From Sedimentitalea sp042687825 (lineage in GTDB: Bacteria > Pseudomonadota > Alphaproteobacteria > Rhodobacterales > Rhodobacteraceae), in assembly GCF_042687825.1 (NCBI RefSeq), contig NZ_JBHUQE010000006.1:117817-181816 (forward strand): 64,000 nt of DNA, read 5' to 3'. Within the stretch, counting starts at the first letter, position 1. Each line of letters starts with the position of its first letter. Position numbers and translations under genes: made by a program. The notes below the pieces were generated by a model. It was not told the origin of the DNA. It searched no databases and saw only the letters and a list, made by a program, of their open reading frames with translations. Below are positions 1 through 9,100 of the stretch, piece by piece.

Positions 1-1
1 C

Positions 2-400
2 CATGGTATCCGCAACGAGGACGACGACGACGCGCGCTATTCCGAGATGCCGGCCTTTGGCGCTGATGAAATCCTTGATGGCGAACAGATCGACGCGGTG
101 GTGAACTATGTCATGTCGCTGTCGACCACGCCGCCGAATGCGGAACAGGTCGCGGCGGGCGCCGAGATCTTTGCCGACAATTGTGCGGCCTGCCATGGCG
201 AGGACGCAGGCGGTGACCGCGAACAGGGGGCACCGAACCTGTCCGATGCCATCTGGCTCTATGGTGGCGATTACGACACGCTGGTCGAAACCGTGACCTA
301 CAGCCGCTATGGCGTGATGCCGGCCTGGAGCCAGCGACTGAGCGAGGCCGAGATTCGCGCGGTCACGACCTATGTGCACCAGTTGGGCGGCGGCGAGTAA
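2..400 (+). CDS. ccoP: cbb3-type cytochrome c oxidase subunit III, C-terminal part (CcoP)
   Basis: The reading frame is open from the first bases of the window, so this is the 3' part of a longer gene. The visible 132 residues contain the second class I cytochrome c domain of CcoP: a haem-binding CAACH motif followed by the distal methionine in YGVMPAW. The N-terminal membrane anchor and first haem domain lie outside the window. CcoP passes electrons from cytochrome c to the CcoNO core of the high-affinity cbb3 oxidase at the periplasmic face. The ccoG-ccoH-ccoI-ccoS assembly genes lie 1.7 kb downstream, which supports the call. An unrelated desaturase gene separates the two operons. Confidence 0.9.
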   Translation, partial: HGIRNEDDDDARYSEMPAFGADEILDGEQIDAVVNYVMSLSTTPPNAEQVAAGAEIFADNCAACHGEDAGGDREQGAPNLSDAIWLYGGDYDTLVETVTYSRYGVMPAWSQRLSEAEIRAVTTYVHQLGGGE

Positions 401-417
401 CCGCCCCGCATCAGAAA

Positions 418-461
418 CTTCCGGGCGGCCACTGGCAGCCCGGAAGCCCGGCACCGGCTTT
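418..461 (+). terminator. Probable intrinsic terminator after ccoP
   Basis: A perfect 9-bp stem, CTTCCGGGC (418-426) with GCCCGGAAG (438-446), encloses an 11-nt loop 18 bp after the ccoP stop. A short T run (458-461) follows a second GC-rich stretch. The T tail is weak, so termination strength is uncertain. The position fits the end of the ccoNOQP transcript. Confidence 0.5.
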
Positions 462-696
462 TCGATCTGTTCGCGCGTATCCTGAAAAGCTGGTGCCTTT
501 GGTTTTTCCTGATACGGGATGGCCGGGACAAGAACCGGATCGCGGCCTGAACGAAAAATTCCCGATCACAAACCCTGGTCACACGCCGGCAGCCCGGATG
601 ATGACACCGGCCCGGGTTCACGCGTCAAATCATCGCGGAAACAGGTGTTTATGGCGATTTTCCGGCGTTTTGTTAACCACTTGGTAGCCGCGTTGA

Positions 697-711
697 CGAC
701 AAAGTTTGTCG
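697..711. promoter_or_regulatory. Palindromic operator-like site upstream of the desaturase gene
   Basis: CGACAAAGTTTGTCG is a perfect palindrome around one central base. It lies 79 bp before the desaturase start, in a 389-bp gene-free stretch (401-789) that otherwise shows only the ccoP terminator hairpin. I cannot assign a regulator. The symmetry and position suggest a repressor or activator binding site. Confidence 0.3.
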
Positions 712-789
712 CGATTTTGCAGAAACCGCTTGCCATGGGCAGGGGCTCGTATATCGGGGTGGACTATAACAATCCGACACGGCAGGCGC

Positions 790-1833
790 ATGAGCATTTC
801 CGATCCCGGCGATCCGCAAGACGCTGGCGCCACCGCGCCGCATGACTGGGTTCGAATCCTGGTCAAATACCGCGAACCGCGGCTGTCTCGCAGCCTGTTC
901 GAATTGACGGTCAGTCTTGTCCCCTTCCTGCTGCTCTGGGCGTTGGCCTGGTGGTCCCTGTCGGTCAGCTATTGGCTGGCGCTGGGCATTTCGGTGATCA
1001 ATGCCGGTTTCCTGGTCCGTCTTTTCGCCATCCAGCATGATTGCGGCCATGGCGCGTTCTTCGAGAACCGCCGGCTCAGCGACTGGATCGGGCGGATTCT
1101 GGGAGTTCTGACACTGACGCCCTATGCCGTTTGGCGGCGCACCCATTCGATGCACCATTCCGCCGCCGGCAATCTGGGCCGCCGCGGCATTGGCGACGTG
1201 CACACGCTGACGGTCGCGGAATACCGCGCGCTGTCGCCCCTGTGGCGATTCCATTATCGCCTGTACCGGCACCCCTTTACCCTGTTCGGCTTGGGGCCGG
1301 GTTATATCTTCTTTCTGCAGAACCGGCTGCCGATCGGTCTGATGACGGCGGGCTGGCGCTATTGGATCAGTGCCATGGGCACCAATCTGGCCATCTTCGC
1401 CGCCTTGGGAACGATCTATTATTTCGGGGGGCTGGCGCCGTTGTTGCTGGTGTTTCTGCCCACGACCCTCGTTGCCGCCTCGATCGGGGTCTGGCTGTTC
1501 TATATCCAGCACCAGTTCGAAGAGACCAGTTGGAACCGGGAAGAAGAGTGGCAGTTGCATGACGCCGCCCTGCATGGCAGCTCTTATTACGACCTGCCCA
1601 CCGTGCTGCGCTGGTTCACCGCCAATATCGGGGTGCATCACGTGCATCACCTCTACAGCCGCATCCCGTTCTATCGTCTGACCGAAGTGCTGCGCGATCA
1701 CGAGGTTTTGACCCGCCTCAATCGCATGACGCTGGCCGAAAGCTTTGCCTGCAGCCGGTTGCACCTGTGGGACGAGAATCGCCGGCGCCTGCTGTCGTTC
1801 CGGCAGGCCACCGCACTTTACGGCGCGCCCTAG
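790..1833 (+). CDS. Membrane fatty acid desaturase
   Basis: A 347-residue integral membrane di-iron desaturase. The three histidine clusters of the family are present: HDCGH at 83-87, HSMHH at 119-123 and HHVHH at 283-287. Hydrophobic segments lie between them (about 30-75 and 190-240). The order and spacing fit acyl-lipid (omega-3/omega-6 type) desaturases acting on membrane phospholipids with O2 and an electron donor. The ATG at 790 was chosen because upstream in-frame codons give an atypical N-terminus and the residues after 790 match the usual short polar head. The gene stands alone between ccoP and ccoG. The exact double-bond position made cannot be read from sequence. Beta-carotene hydroxylases share the histidine boxes, but this length favours a desaturase. 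Confidence 0.85.
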   Translation: MSISDPGDPQDAGATAPHDWVRILVKYREPRLSRSLFELTVSLVPFLLLWALAWWSLSVSYWLALGISVINAGFLVRLFAIQHDCGHGAFFENRRLSDWIGRILGVLTLTPYAVWRRTHSMHHSAAGNLGRRGIGDVHTLTVAEYRALSPLWRFHYRLYRHPFTLFGLGPGYIFFLQNRLPIGLMTAGWRYWISAMGTNLAIFAALGTIYYFGGLAPLLLVFLPTTLVAASIGVWLFYIQHQFEETSWNREEEWQLHDAALHGSSYYDLPTVLRWFTANIGVHHVHHLYSRIPFYRLTEVLRDHEVLTRLNRMTLAESFACSRLHLWDENRRRLLSFRQATALYGAP

Positions 1834-2001
1834 CCGGCGCCCGTGAGGCCCCGCGGAACATCGTGACAGACTGACGCGTTGTTTCGGTTGCGGTTGCCTC
1901 TCCCGACCGGCGCGACCATGATCCCCCATGGGGAGGCAGCCCGGGCGCTGCTGCAAGTCCTATGGTGCCATGTCGTAAAACATTACTGTCCGATGCCCTT
2001 T

Positions 2002-2015
2002 TTGACTCATATCAA
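2002..2015. promoter_or_regulatory. FNR/FnrL-type box upstream of ccoG
   Basis: TTGAC-TCAT-ATCAA matches the FNR consensus TTGAT-N4-ATCAA with one mismatch. Oxygen-responsive FnrL or FixK proteins control cbb3 assembly genes through such boxes in alphaproteobacteria. If the box is centred at -41.5 (class II promoter), transcription would start near 2050. That lies downstream of the GTG at 2036 and upstream of the GTG at 2078, so the later ccoG start is favoured. The rest of the 1834-2077 gap shows nothing else recognisable. Confidence 0.65.
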
Positions 2016-2077
2016 AGTTTGCATGCGACGCATCTGTGAAAAGTCCCCAGACAAGGCCCATCAACCGGAGTGAGTCC

Positions 2078-3508
2078 GTGAGCAGTACAGAACCAGCCCC
2101 CAGCCTTTTTGCCGCGCGTGAGCCGATCTTTCCGAAACGTGTCTCAGGTCCGTTCCGCAGTCTGAAATGGATCATCCTGGCGGTGACTTTGGGCATCTAT
2201 TACATCACGCCCTGGATTCGCTGGGACCGCGGCCCCAGCCTGCCGGATCAGGCGGTGCTGCTGGATCTGGCCAATCGCCGGTTCTATTTCTTCTGGATCG
2301 AGATCTGGCCGCACGAGTTCTATTTTGTCGCCGGTTTGCTGATCATGGCCGGGCTGGGTCTGTTCCTGTTCACGTCGGCACTGGGCCGGGTCTGGTGCGG
2401 CTATGCCTGTCCGCAGACCGTCTGGACCGACCTGTTCATCCTGGTGGAACGCTGGATCGAGGGCGACCGAAACGCCCGCCTGCGTCTGCACCGGCAGAAA
2501 AAGATGGATGCCCGCAAGCTGCGCTTGCGCCTGACGAAATGGATCGTCTGGCTGCTGATCGGGTTGGCCACGGGCGGGGCCTGGGTGTTCTATTTCGCCG
2601 ATGCGCCGACCCTGTTGCGCGATCTGCTGACGCTGAACGCCCATCCGGTGGCCTATTCGACTGTCGCGGTCCTGACGGCGACAACCTTCTTTTTCGGCGG
2701 GTTCGCCCGGGAACAGATCTGTATCTATGCCTGCCCCTGGCCGCGCATCCAGGCCGCGATGATGGACGAGGACACGCTGGTCGTGGGCTATCGCGAATGG
2801 CGCGGCGAGCCGCGCAAGAATTCACCTGCGGTCAAATCCGGCGAAACCCAGGGCGACTGCATCGATTGCATGGCCTGCGTCAATGTCTGCCCCGTCGGGA
2901 TCGACATCCGCGACGGCCAGCAACTGGAATGCATCACCTGTGCACTGTGCATCGACGCCTGCGACGACATAATGGCAAAGATCGGCAAACCGCGCGGGCT
3001 GATCGATTATATGGCGCTGTCCGACGAAACCCGCGAACGCAGCGGCAAGCCGCCGGTCAATATTTGGAAACACATCCTGCGGCCGCGTACGATCATGTAC
3101 ACCACGCTGTGGTCGCTGGTCGGTATTGGCTTGGTGTTCGCACTGTTCGTCCGGCAGGACATCGAGATGACGGTCGCGCCGATCCGCAATCCGACTTTTG
3201 TCACCTTGTCCGATGGCTCGATCCGCAACACCTATGATGTGCGCCTGCGCAACAAGAACGGCGACCCGCGCCAGTTCCGGCTGACCGTGTTCGGTGATCC
3301 GACCCTGCGCATCCAACTTGAGGGAACCCCCTATGACTCGCTGCAGGTTCCGGCTGACACGGCCCTGCTTCAGCGTGTATACGTTGTTTCGCCCGGCCAG
3401 TCCGAACCCTCGAAGGCCGAACGCACGGATATCCGGTTTTGGGTCGAGGATCTGAGCAATGGCGACCGGGCCTACAAGGACACGACCTTTAACGGCAAGG
3501 AGAACTGA
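2078..3508 (+). CDS. ccoG: Cytochrome c oxidase accessory protein CcoG (polyferredoxin cupric reductase)
   Basis: About 476 residues. CcoG/FixG proteins are membrane ferredoxins that reduce Cu(II) for cbb3 oxidase assembly. Visible here are transmembrane segments, the conserved GYACPQTVW and CIYACPWPRIQ motifs, and two 4Fe-4S clusters in the CIDCMACVNVC...CITCALCIDAC region, followed by a C-terminal IgG-like domain. GTG at 2078 is preceded by GGAG (2067-2070) and lies downstream of the transcription start predicted from the FNR box. GTG at 2036 is an in-frame alternative adding 14 residues. The gene is first in a tight ccoGHIS operon: the next ATG lies 3 bp after its stop. Confidence 0.95.
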   Translation: MSSTEPAPSLFAAREPIFPKRVSGPFRSLKWIILAVTLGIYYITPWIRWDRGPSLPDQAVLLDLANRRFYFFWIEIWPHEFYFVAGLLIMAGLGLFLFTSALGRVWCGYACPQTVWTDLFILVERWIEGDRNARLRLHRQKKMDARKLRLRLTKWIVWLLIGLATGGAWVFYFADAPTLLRDLLTLNAHPVAYSTVAVLTATTFFFGGFAREQICIYACPWPRIQAAMMDEDTLVVGYREWRGEPRKNSPAVKSGETQGDCIDCMACVNVCPVGIDIRDGQQLECITCALCIDACDDIMAKIGKPRGLIDYMALSDETRERSGKPPVNIWKHILRPRTIMYTTLWSLVGIGLVFALFVRQDIEMTVAPIRNPTFVTLSDGSIRNTYDVRLRNKNGDPRQFRLTVFGDPTLRIQLEGTPYDSLQVPADTALLQRVYVVSPGQSEPSKAERTDIRFWVEDLSNGDRAYKDTTFNGKEN

Positions 3509-3511
3509 CCG

Positions 3512-3970
3512 ATGGCCCAGCGCGAGTTCACTGGCAAGCATGCAGCGGCCGTGTTCATTGGCGGCTTTGGCGTCATCATCGCGGTGAATATTGCCCTGGC
3601 CTATAGTGCGGTCTCGACCTTTCCGGGGCTCGAGGTCAAGAACTCGTATGTCGCCAGCCAGGAATTCGATGCCCGCCGCAACGCCCAGCAGGCGCTGGGC
3701 TGGTCGGTGCGGGCGGATGCGCGCGACGGGCGGGTGATCCTGTCGATCACCGATGAGCAGGGGGCGCCGGTGAAAGTGGCCAAGCTGACCGCCGTCCTGG
3801 GCCGCGCCACCCATGTCAAAGAGGATTTCGAGCCGGAATTCGTCTTTGACGGCAAGGCCTATGTAGCGCCGGTCGAGCTGGGGGCCGGCAACTGGAACAT
3901 CCGGCTTGTGGCGCGCGCGGCAGATGGCACCGAATTCACCCAGCGCGTCATCCTGCACGTTCGGGGCTAG
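3512..3970 (+). CDS. ccoH: cbb3 oxidase assembly protein CcoH (FixH family)
   Basis: A 152-residue protein with one N-terminal transmembrane helix (about residues 10-32, preceded by TGKHAAAVF) and a periplasmic beta-rich domain, as in FixH/CcoH. CcoH interacts with the oxidase subunits and stabilises the assembled cbb3 complex. The family motifs FPGLEVKNSYVASQEF and GWSV are present. It starts 3 bp after ccoG stops and ends 6 bp before ccoI starts, so the three genes are almost certainly co-transcribed and translationally coupled. Confidence 0.93.
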   Translation: MAQREFTGKHAAAVFIGGFGVIIAVNIALAYSAVSTFPGLEVKNSYVASQEFDARRNAQQALGWSVRADARDGRVILSITDEQGAPVKVAKLTAVLGRATHVKEDFEPEFVFDGKAYVAPVELGAGNWNIRLVARAADGTEFTQRVILHVRG

Positions 3971-3976
3971 ACCGCA

Positions 3977-6157
3977 ATGACGGCGCCCCTGTCCCCTCCG
4001 TCCGCGGCGGCCTGTCCGGGCTGCCTGGCGGCACCGGCCGAGATGGTTACCGAACCGCCGAAACAGGCGCGCATCGCCCTGTCCCTGCCGACGATCCACT
4101 GTCAGGCCTGCATCTCGGCGGTCGAGCGCGGCCTGAACGCGCATCCGGGCATTCGCGGCGCGCGGGTGAACCTGACCCTGAAACGGGCGATGATCGATGC
4201 CGAGGACGGCGTCGATGCGCGCGATCTTGTGGCGTTGCTGGACGAGTTGGGATACGAGGCGCACGAGTTGGACCCCGGCGCGCTGAGCGCCACCCAGGCC
4301 GACCGGGCCGGGCGCGACCTGCTCATTCGGCTGGCGGTGGCCGGGTTCGCCTCGATGAACGTCATGCTGTTGTCGGTCTCGGTCTGGTCCGGGGCCACGG
4401 ATGCAACGCGCGACCTTTTCCACTGGATTTCCGCCGCCATCGCTTTGCCGGCCATCGCCTATGCGGCGCAGCCGTTCTTTCGCAATGCCTGGGCGGCGCT
4501 GAGCGCGCGGCGGCTGAACATGGACGTGCCGATCGTTCTGGCGATTGTTCTGGCGCTGGCGACTTCGCTCTGGGAAACCTCGCTGTCCGGCGCGCATGCC
4601 TATTTCGACGCGGCGCTGACCCTGACCTTTTTCCTGCTGGCCGGGCGCTATCTGGATTTCCGCACCCGCGCGGTGGCCCGGTCGGCGGCCGAGGAACTGG
4701 CGGCGCTCGAGGTGCCACGAGCAATCCGGATTGCCGATGGGCGGGAAAACGAGATAGCGGTGGCTGACCTGAGTGTCGGCGATCTGGTTCTGGTGCGCCC
4801 CGGCGGGCGCATGCCGGTGGATGGCGAGGTCGTGACCGGGCAATCCGAACTGGACCGCTCGCTGCTGACCGGCGAGACGCTGCCGGTCTTTGCCGGGCCG
4901 GGGCAGGCGGTCAGCGCCGGCGAGGTCAACCTGACCGGCCCGCTGACGATAAGGGCCAGTGCCGTGGGGCAGGATACCTCGCTCCACCGCATGGCCGATC
5001 TGGTGGCGATCGCCGAGAGCGGACGCTCGCGCTATACCTCGCTGGCGGATGCGGCGGCCAAGCTTTATGCACCCGGGGTGCATATCCTGTCGGCTCTCAG
5101 CTTTGTCGGCTGGTATCTGTGGTCCGGCGATTTGCGCGTCGCGCTGAACATCGCTGCCGCCGTTCTGATCATCACCTGTCCCTGCGCGCTGGGGCTGGCG
5201 GTGCCGGCGGTGACGACGGCGGCCTCGGGGCGTTTGTTCCGACGCGGCATGCTGATCAAGCACGCCACCGCGCTGGAGCGTCTGGCCCAGGTCGACACGG
5301 TGGTTTTCGACAAGACCGGCACCCTGACCGCTGGCACACCCGAGCTGACCAACCTGGGCGATTTTTCCCGCAGCGATCTGCGCGTGGCGCTGGCGCTGGC
5401 CGAGGGGTCGGCGCATCCGTTGTCGGTCTCGCTGGCCCGCGCCGCGCGGGCCGCCGGCATCAGACCCGCCGATCTGAGCGATCTGACCGAAATTCCCGGA
5501 CACGGCACCGAGGCGAGTCATCAGGGCCGCCGGGTTCGGTTGGGCCGGGCCGCCTGGGTTGGCGCCGAACAGGGCGCGCAGACGGCTGCCTGGTTGTCTC
5601 TGGGCGACGCGCCGGCGCGGCCGTTTCTGTTCTCGGACGCGCTGCGCCCGGGCGCGGCCGAGGCTGTTGCTGCCCTGCAGGCTGCCGGCAAGACCGTATT
5701 GCTGATGTCGGGCGACTCGACCGGCGCGGTCGCGGAACTGGCGGGGCGCCTGAACATCGACAACTGGGTCGCCGAGGCCCTGCCGCAGGACAAGGCCGCG
5801 CGGGTGGCTCAGTTGAATGACGCGGGACACCGGGTGCTGATGGTCGGTGACGGGCTGAACGACACGGCAGCGCTGGCAGCGGCACATGTATCGATCTCGC
5901 CCGCCAGCGCGCTGGATGCGGCGCGGGTGGCCTCGGATATCGTGCTGCTGGGACAGGACCTGTCGCCAATTGCCGACGCCTGCGCCACCGCGCAAAAGGC
6001 GACCCGGCGGATCCGCGAGAACTTTCGCATTGCGACGGTATATAATATAATCGCGGTGCCTTTGGCGGTGGCCGGTCTGGCAACACCGCTGATCGCCGCG
6101 CTGGCGATGTCGACCAGTTCGATCACGGTGTCGCTGAACGCGCTGCGTCTAAGATAA
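3977..6157 (+). CDS. ccoI: Copper-transporting P1B-type ATPase CcoI (FixI)
   Basis: A 726-residue P-type ATPase supplying copper to the cbb3 oxidase binuclear centre. The N-terminus has an extra Cys pair (CPGC near residue 13) and an HMA domain with CQAC near residue 41. The transmembrane metal site CPC is at 401-403, the phosphorylation motif DKTGTLT starts at D445, and the GDGLNDTAAL hinge motif lies near residue 620. The length is usual for CcoI. The CPC motif and position in the ccoGHIS operon favour CcoI over CopA detoxification pumps. The gene ends 18 bp before ccoS. Confidence 0.96.
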   Translation: MTAPLSPPSAAACPGCLAAPAEMVTEPPKQARIALSLPTIHCQACISAVERGLNAHPGIRGARVNLTLKRAMIDAEDGVDARDLVALLDELGYEAHELDPGALSATQADRAGRDLLIRLAVAGFASMNVMLLSVSVWSGATDATRDLFHWISAAIALPAIAYAAQPFFRNAWAALSARRLNMDVPIVLAIVLALATSLWETSLSGAHAYFDAALTLTFFLLAGRYLDFRTRAVARSAAEELAALEVPRAIRIADGRENEIAVADLSVGDLVLVRPGGRMPVDGEVVTGQSELDRSLLTGETLPVFAGPGQAVSAGEVNLTGPLTIRASAVGQDTSLHRMADLVAIAESGRSRYTSLADAAAKLYAPGVHILSALSFVGWYLWSGDLRVALNIAAAVLIITCPCALGLAVPAVTTAASGRLFRRGMLIKHATALERLAQVDTVVFDKTGTLTAGTPELTNLGDFSRSDLRVALALAEGSAHPLSVSLARAARAAGIRPADLSDLTEIPGHGTEASHQGRRVRLGRAAWVGAEQGAQTAAWLSLGDAPARPFLFSDALRPGAAEAVAALQAAGKTVLLMSGDSTGAVAELAGRLNIDNWVAEALPQDKAARVAQLNDAGHRVLMVGDGLNDTAALAAAHVSISPASALDAARVASDIVLLGQDLSPIADACATAQKATRRIRENFRIATVYNIIAVPLAVAGLATPLIAALAMSTSSITVSLNALRLR

Positions 6158-6175
6158 CCTGTATGAGGTAACGAC

Positions 6176-6334
6176 ATGTCGGTCCTGGCCTATCTGATCC
6201 CGATCTCGCTGACTCTGGGGGCGGTCGGCTTGGTTGCCTTTGTCTATACGGTGCGCAGCAACCAGTATGACGACCCCGAGGGCGACAGCCGCCGCATCCT
6301 GTCCGATGACTGGGACGATCACCCGAAACCATGA
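6176..6334 (+). CDS. ccoS: cbb3 oxidase maturation protein CcoS
   Basis: A 52-residue ORF, typical in size for CcoS. It has one transmembrane helix (about residues 5-25, starting MSVLAYLIPISL), then the QYDDPEGD motif that marks the family, and an acidic tail. CcoS is needed for cofactor insertion into cbb3 oxidase. An AGGTAACG stretch just before the ATG can serve as ribosome-binding site. It is the last gene of the ccoGHIS operon. Confidence 0.92.
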   Translation: MSVLAYLIPISLTLGAVGLVAFVYTVRSNQYDDPEGDSRRILSDDWDDHPKP

Positions 6335-6501
6335 GCCGCGTGAACCCGACGCGGTACCGAGGCCGGTTTTGCGGTCGACGAATGCGCCTGTGTCTGCTCT
6401 GAGGTCGGTTTTGTGCGGATTTGCGTCGGAAGGATTTTGCACGCTTGACCGCGGACGGGCATAAACCGGATCTAACAGACTCAATCCGGAGAGTGGCCCC
6501 A

Positions 6502-8994
6502 ATGAAAACCCACGTCAAAGCACTGGTTGTCGGCGGCGGTGCCGTCGGAACCTCGATCGCCTATCACCTGGCCCGGGCCGGGTGGGATGACGTGATGCTG
6601 CTGGAGCGCGACGAGTTGACCAGCGGCTCGACATGGCATGCCGCCGGCTTGCTGCCGCTGTTCAACATGTCCTATGCCACGACGCATATTCACCAGTATT
6701 CGGTCGAATTTTACAAAACGCTCGAAGAGGAAACCGGCCTGAACGCCGGATTTGCCGTGGTCGGCAACCTGCGCATGGCGCAGACCGATGCGCGCATGGA
6801 CGAATACATGCTGTACGCTTCCACTGCCGAAACCTGCGGTGTGCCCTATGTCTTTCTGACCCCGGACGAAATCAAGGCGCGCTGGCCGCTGATCCGTACC
6901 GAGGATCTGAAAGGCGCGCTGTATCACCACACCGACGGCTACATCAATCCCGCCGACGTCACCATGGCGATGGCCAAGGGCGCGCGCCAGCGCGGTGTCG
7001 CGATCGAGCGCAAATGGCAGGCCGACGCGTTTCACTGGAACGGCGCGGCCTGGGAGGTCACCGCCACCAAGATGGTCGAAAAGGGTGGCAATCTGGTGCC
7101 CAGCGACGAACAGGTGGTGATCACCGCCGAACATGTGGTGACCGCCAGCGGCAACCATGCGCAGCGCACGGCCCGCATGCTGGGCATCAAGATGCCGGCG
7201 ATCCCGGTCGAGCATCAGTTCATCGTGATGGATCAGGACCCGGCGCTGGTCGAATGGCGCAAGGCCGGCAACCCGGAACATCCGGTGATCCGCGACGCCG
7301 ACGCGCAATCCTATGTGCGCGAAGAACGCGGCGGCTGGATCCTGGGCGTTTATGAAAAGAACGCGCCGGCGCGGTTCGAATATGGTGTGCCCGACAGTTT
7401 CCGGGCCGATTTGTTCCAGCTGGATCTGGAACGGATCGAAGACCAGTACATGGCGATGAACCATCGCATGCCCAGTGCCGAGGATTGCGGGCTGAAAGAC
7501 GATTTCAACGGCCCGATCTGCTATACGCCCGACGGCAACCCACTGGTCGGTCCGGCGCCGGGCCTGCGCAACATGTGGCTGGCCGAAGGTTTCAGTTTCG
7601 GCATCACGGCAGCCGGCGGCACCGGCTATTATCTGGCGCAGATGATGGTCGAGGGCGAAGCCGAGATCGACATGGCCAGCCTGGATCCGAAACGCTATGG
7701 CGACTGGATGACCACCGAGTTCGCCGCGCGCAAGAACGAGGAATGCTACGACCACGTCTATATCCTGCACCACCCGGACGAGGAACGCCCGGCCTGCCGC
7801 CCCCTGCGCACGTCGCCCGCCTATGACCGGCAAAAGGCGCGCGGTGCGCAGTTCGGTTTCGTCAATGGCTGGGAGCGGCCGAACTATTATGCGCCCGAAG
7901 GGTTCAGCGACCATGACAGCCGCAGCTTTCGGCGCGGCGGCTGGTGGCAATATGCCGTGGACGAAGCCCGCGCGATCCGCGAGGGCGTCGGGCTGATCGA
8001 CGCCACCGCCTTTACCAAACATGTGGTCAAGGGACCGGGCGCGACCGCCTTTCTGGACTGGTTCACCTGCAACAAGCTGCCCAGTGTCGGGCGGATCAAC
8101 CTGACCTATGCGCTGACCGATGCGGGCACCACGCGCACCGAATATACCATCGTGCGCTTGGGCCAGGATGAATATTACCTGGTGTCCGCCGGTGCCTGGA
8201 CGGCCTATGACGCCGATTTCCTGCGCAAGGCGGCGGCCGACAAGATGGACGAATTCGGCTATATCGAAATCCAGGACGTGACCACGCAATGGGGTGTCTT
8301 TGCCATTGCAGGGCCGAAAACGCGCGACGTTCTGAACGAGATCGTCAGGGATGCCGACCCGTCCACGGTGCTGTCCAACAAGCGTTTTCCGTGGCTGACC
8401 ATGCGCAATATCGAACTGGGCATGTGCCCGGTGCGCGCAATCCGCGTGGCCTATACCGGCGAGTTGGGCTGGGAGCTGCATCATCCGATCGAGATGCAGA
8501 ACTATCTGTGGGATCAGCTGATCGCCGCTGGCGAAAAGCACGGCATGAAACTGGTCGGCGCACGGGCGCAGAACTGGCTGCGGCAGGAAAAATCCTATCG
8601 CGCCTTCGGCACCGAGCTGGGCCGCGACGCCACTCCGCTGGAGGCCGATCTGCCGCGTTTCGTGGACCTGTCCAAGGAATTCAACGGCAAGGCGGCGATG
8701 CAGGCCAAGGGCATACGTTCCAAATGCGTCACCCTGCTGATCGACGGTCCCGACGACGCCGACCCCTGGGGGCGCGAGGCGCTGTATCAGGGCGACACGC
8801 GGGTCGGGCGGCTGACCTCGGGCGGCTATTCGGTGCATTTCGGCAAGAGCATCGGCATGGGCTATGTGTCGCCCGATCTGGCAACGCCCGGCACCCGGCT
8901 GCAGGTCCGGATGCAAAACCGTCTGTGGGATGCCGAGATCGTGCAGGACAGCCCGTATGATCCGGAAAACGCGACGATCCGCATCAACGGCTAA
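6502..8994 (+). CDS. FAD-dependent oxidoreductase of the dimethylglycine/sarcosine dehydrogenase family
   Basis: An 830-residue two-part flavoprotein. The N-terminal half is a DAO-type FAD domain with the dinucleotide motif VVGGGAVGTSIAYHLA and the FAD-linking region GSTWHAAGLLP typical of DMGDH/SDH enzymes. The C-terminal half (about 430-830) is a folate-binding GcvT-like aminomethyltransferase domain. Such enzymes oxidatively demethylate N-methylated glycines and can pass the one-carbon unit to tetrahydrofolate. ATG at 6502 was chosen over an upstream in-frame start because of the GGAGAG before it and the exact start of the FAD beta strand. No other glycine-betaine genes are adjacent, so the substrate is inferred from family only. 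Confidence 0.85.
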   Translation: MKTHVKALVVGGGAVGTSIAYHLARAGWDDVMLLERDELTSGSTWHAAGLLPLFNMSYATTHIHQYSVEFYKTLEEETGLNAGFAVVGNLRMAQTDARMDEYMLYASTAETCGVPYVFLTPDEIKARWPLIRTEDLKGALYHHTDGYINPADVTMAMAKGARQRGVAIERKWQADAFHWNGAAWEVTATKMVEKGGNLVPSDEQVVITAEHVVTASGNHAQRTARMLGIKMPAIPVEHQFIVMDQDPALVEWRKAGNPEHPVIRDADAQSYVREERGGWILGVYEKNAPARFEYGVPDSFRADLFQLDLERIEDQYMAMNHRMPSAEDCGLKDDFNGPICYTPDGNPLVGPAPGLRNMWLAEGFSFGITAAGGTGYYLAQMMVEGEAEIDMASLDPKRYGDWMTTEFAARKNEECYDHVYILHHPDEERPACRPLRTSPAYDRQKARGAQFGFVNGWERPNYYAPEGFSDHDSRSFRRGGWWQYAVDEARAIREGVGLIDATAFTKHVVKGPGATAFLDWFTCNKLPSVGRINLTYALTDAGTTRTEYTIVRLGQDEYYLVSAGAWTAYDADFLRKAAADKMDEFGYIEIQDVTTQWGVFAIAGPKTRDVLNEIVRDADPSTVLSNKRFPWLTMRNIELGMCPVRAIRVAYTGELGWELHHPIEMQNYLWDQLIAAGEKHGMKLVGARAQNWLRQEKSYRAFGTELGRDATPLEADLPRFVDLSKEFNGKAAMQAKGIRSKCVTLLIDGPDDADPWGREALYQGDTRVGRLTSGGYSVHFGKSIGMGYVSPDLATPGTRLQVRMQNRLWDAEIVQDSPYDPENATIRING

Positions 8995-9000
8995 GACCCC

Positions 9001-9029
9001 GCCCGCCGGTCCATTGGCAACCGGCGGGC
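9001..9029 (+). terminator. Hairpin terminator candidate after the DMGDH-like gene
   Basis: A perfect 10-bp stem, GCCCGCCGGT (9001-9010) with ACCGGCGGGC (9020-9029), has a 9-nt loop and begins 6 bp after the stop codon. There is no clear T run, so it may also act as an mRNA 3' stabiliser. Confidence 0.5.
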
Positions 9030-9100
9030 AAAACATCTGTTCGCGACTCGCCTGAACGGGTATACTGAGCCAGTCCCTGCCTCAGCGGATCGGGAAGCGG

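Noticed and set aside
673..1956. Minus-strand open frame opposite the desaturase
   Set aside because: Low-complexity Arg/Gln-rich product. The desaturase has all three histidine boxes.
2822..5995. Long minus-strand open frame (over 1000 codons) opposite ccoG, ccoH and ccoI
   Set aside because: It is antisense to well-supported genes. The translation is Arg/Gln/Gly-rich without motifs, which is the usual result of high-GC codon bias leaving the opposite frame open.
6481..9036. Long minus-strand open frame opposite the DMGDH-like gene
   Set aside because: Same cause. The plus-strand gene has clear FAD and folate-binding domains; the antisense product has none.
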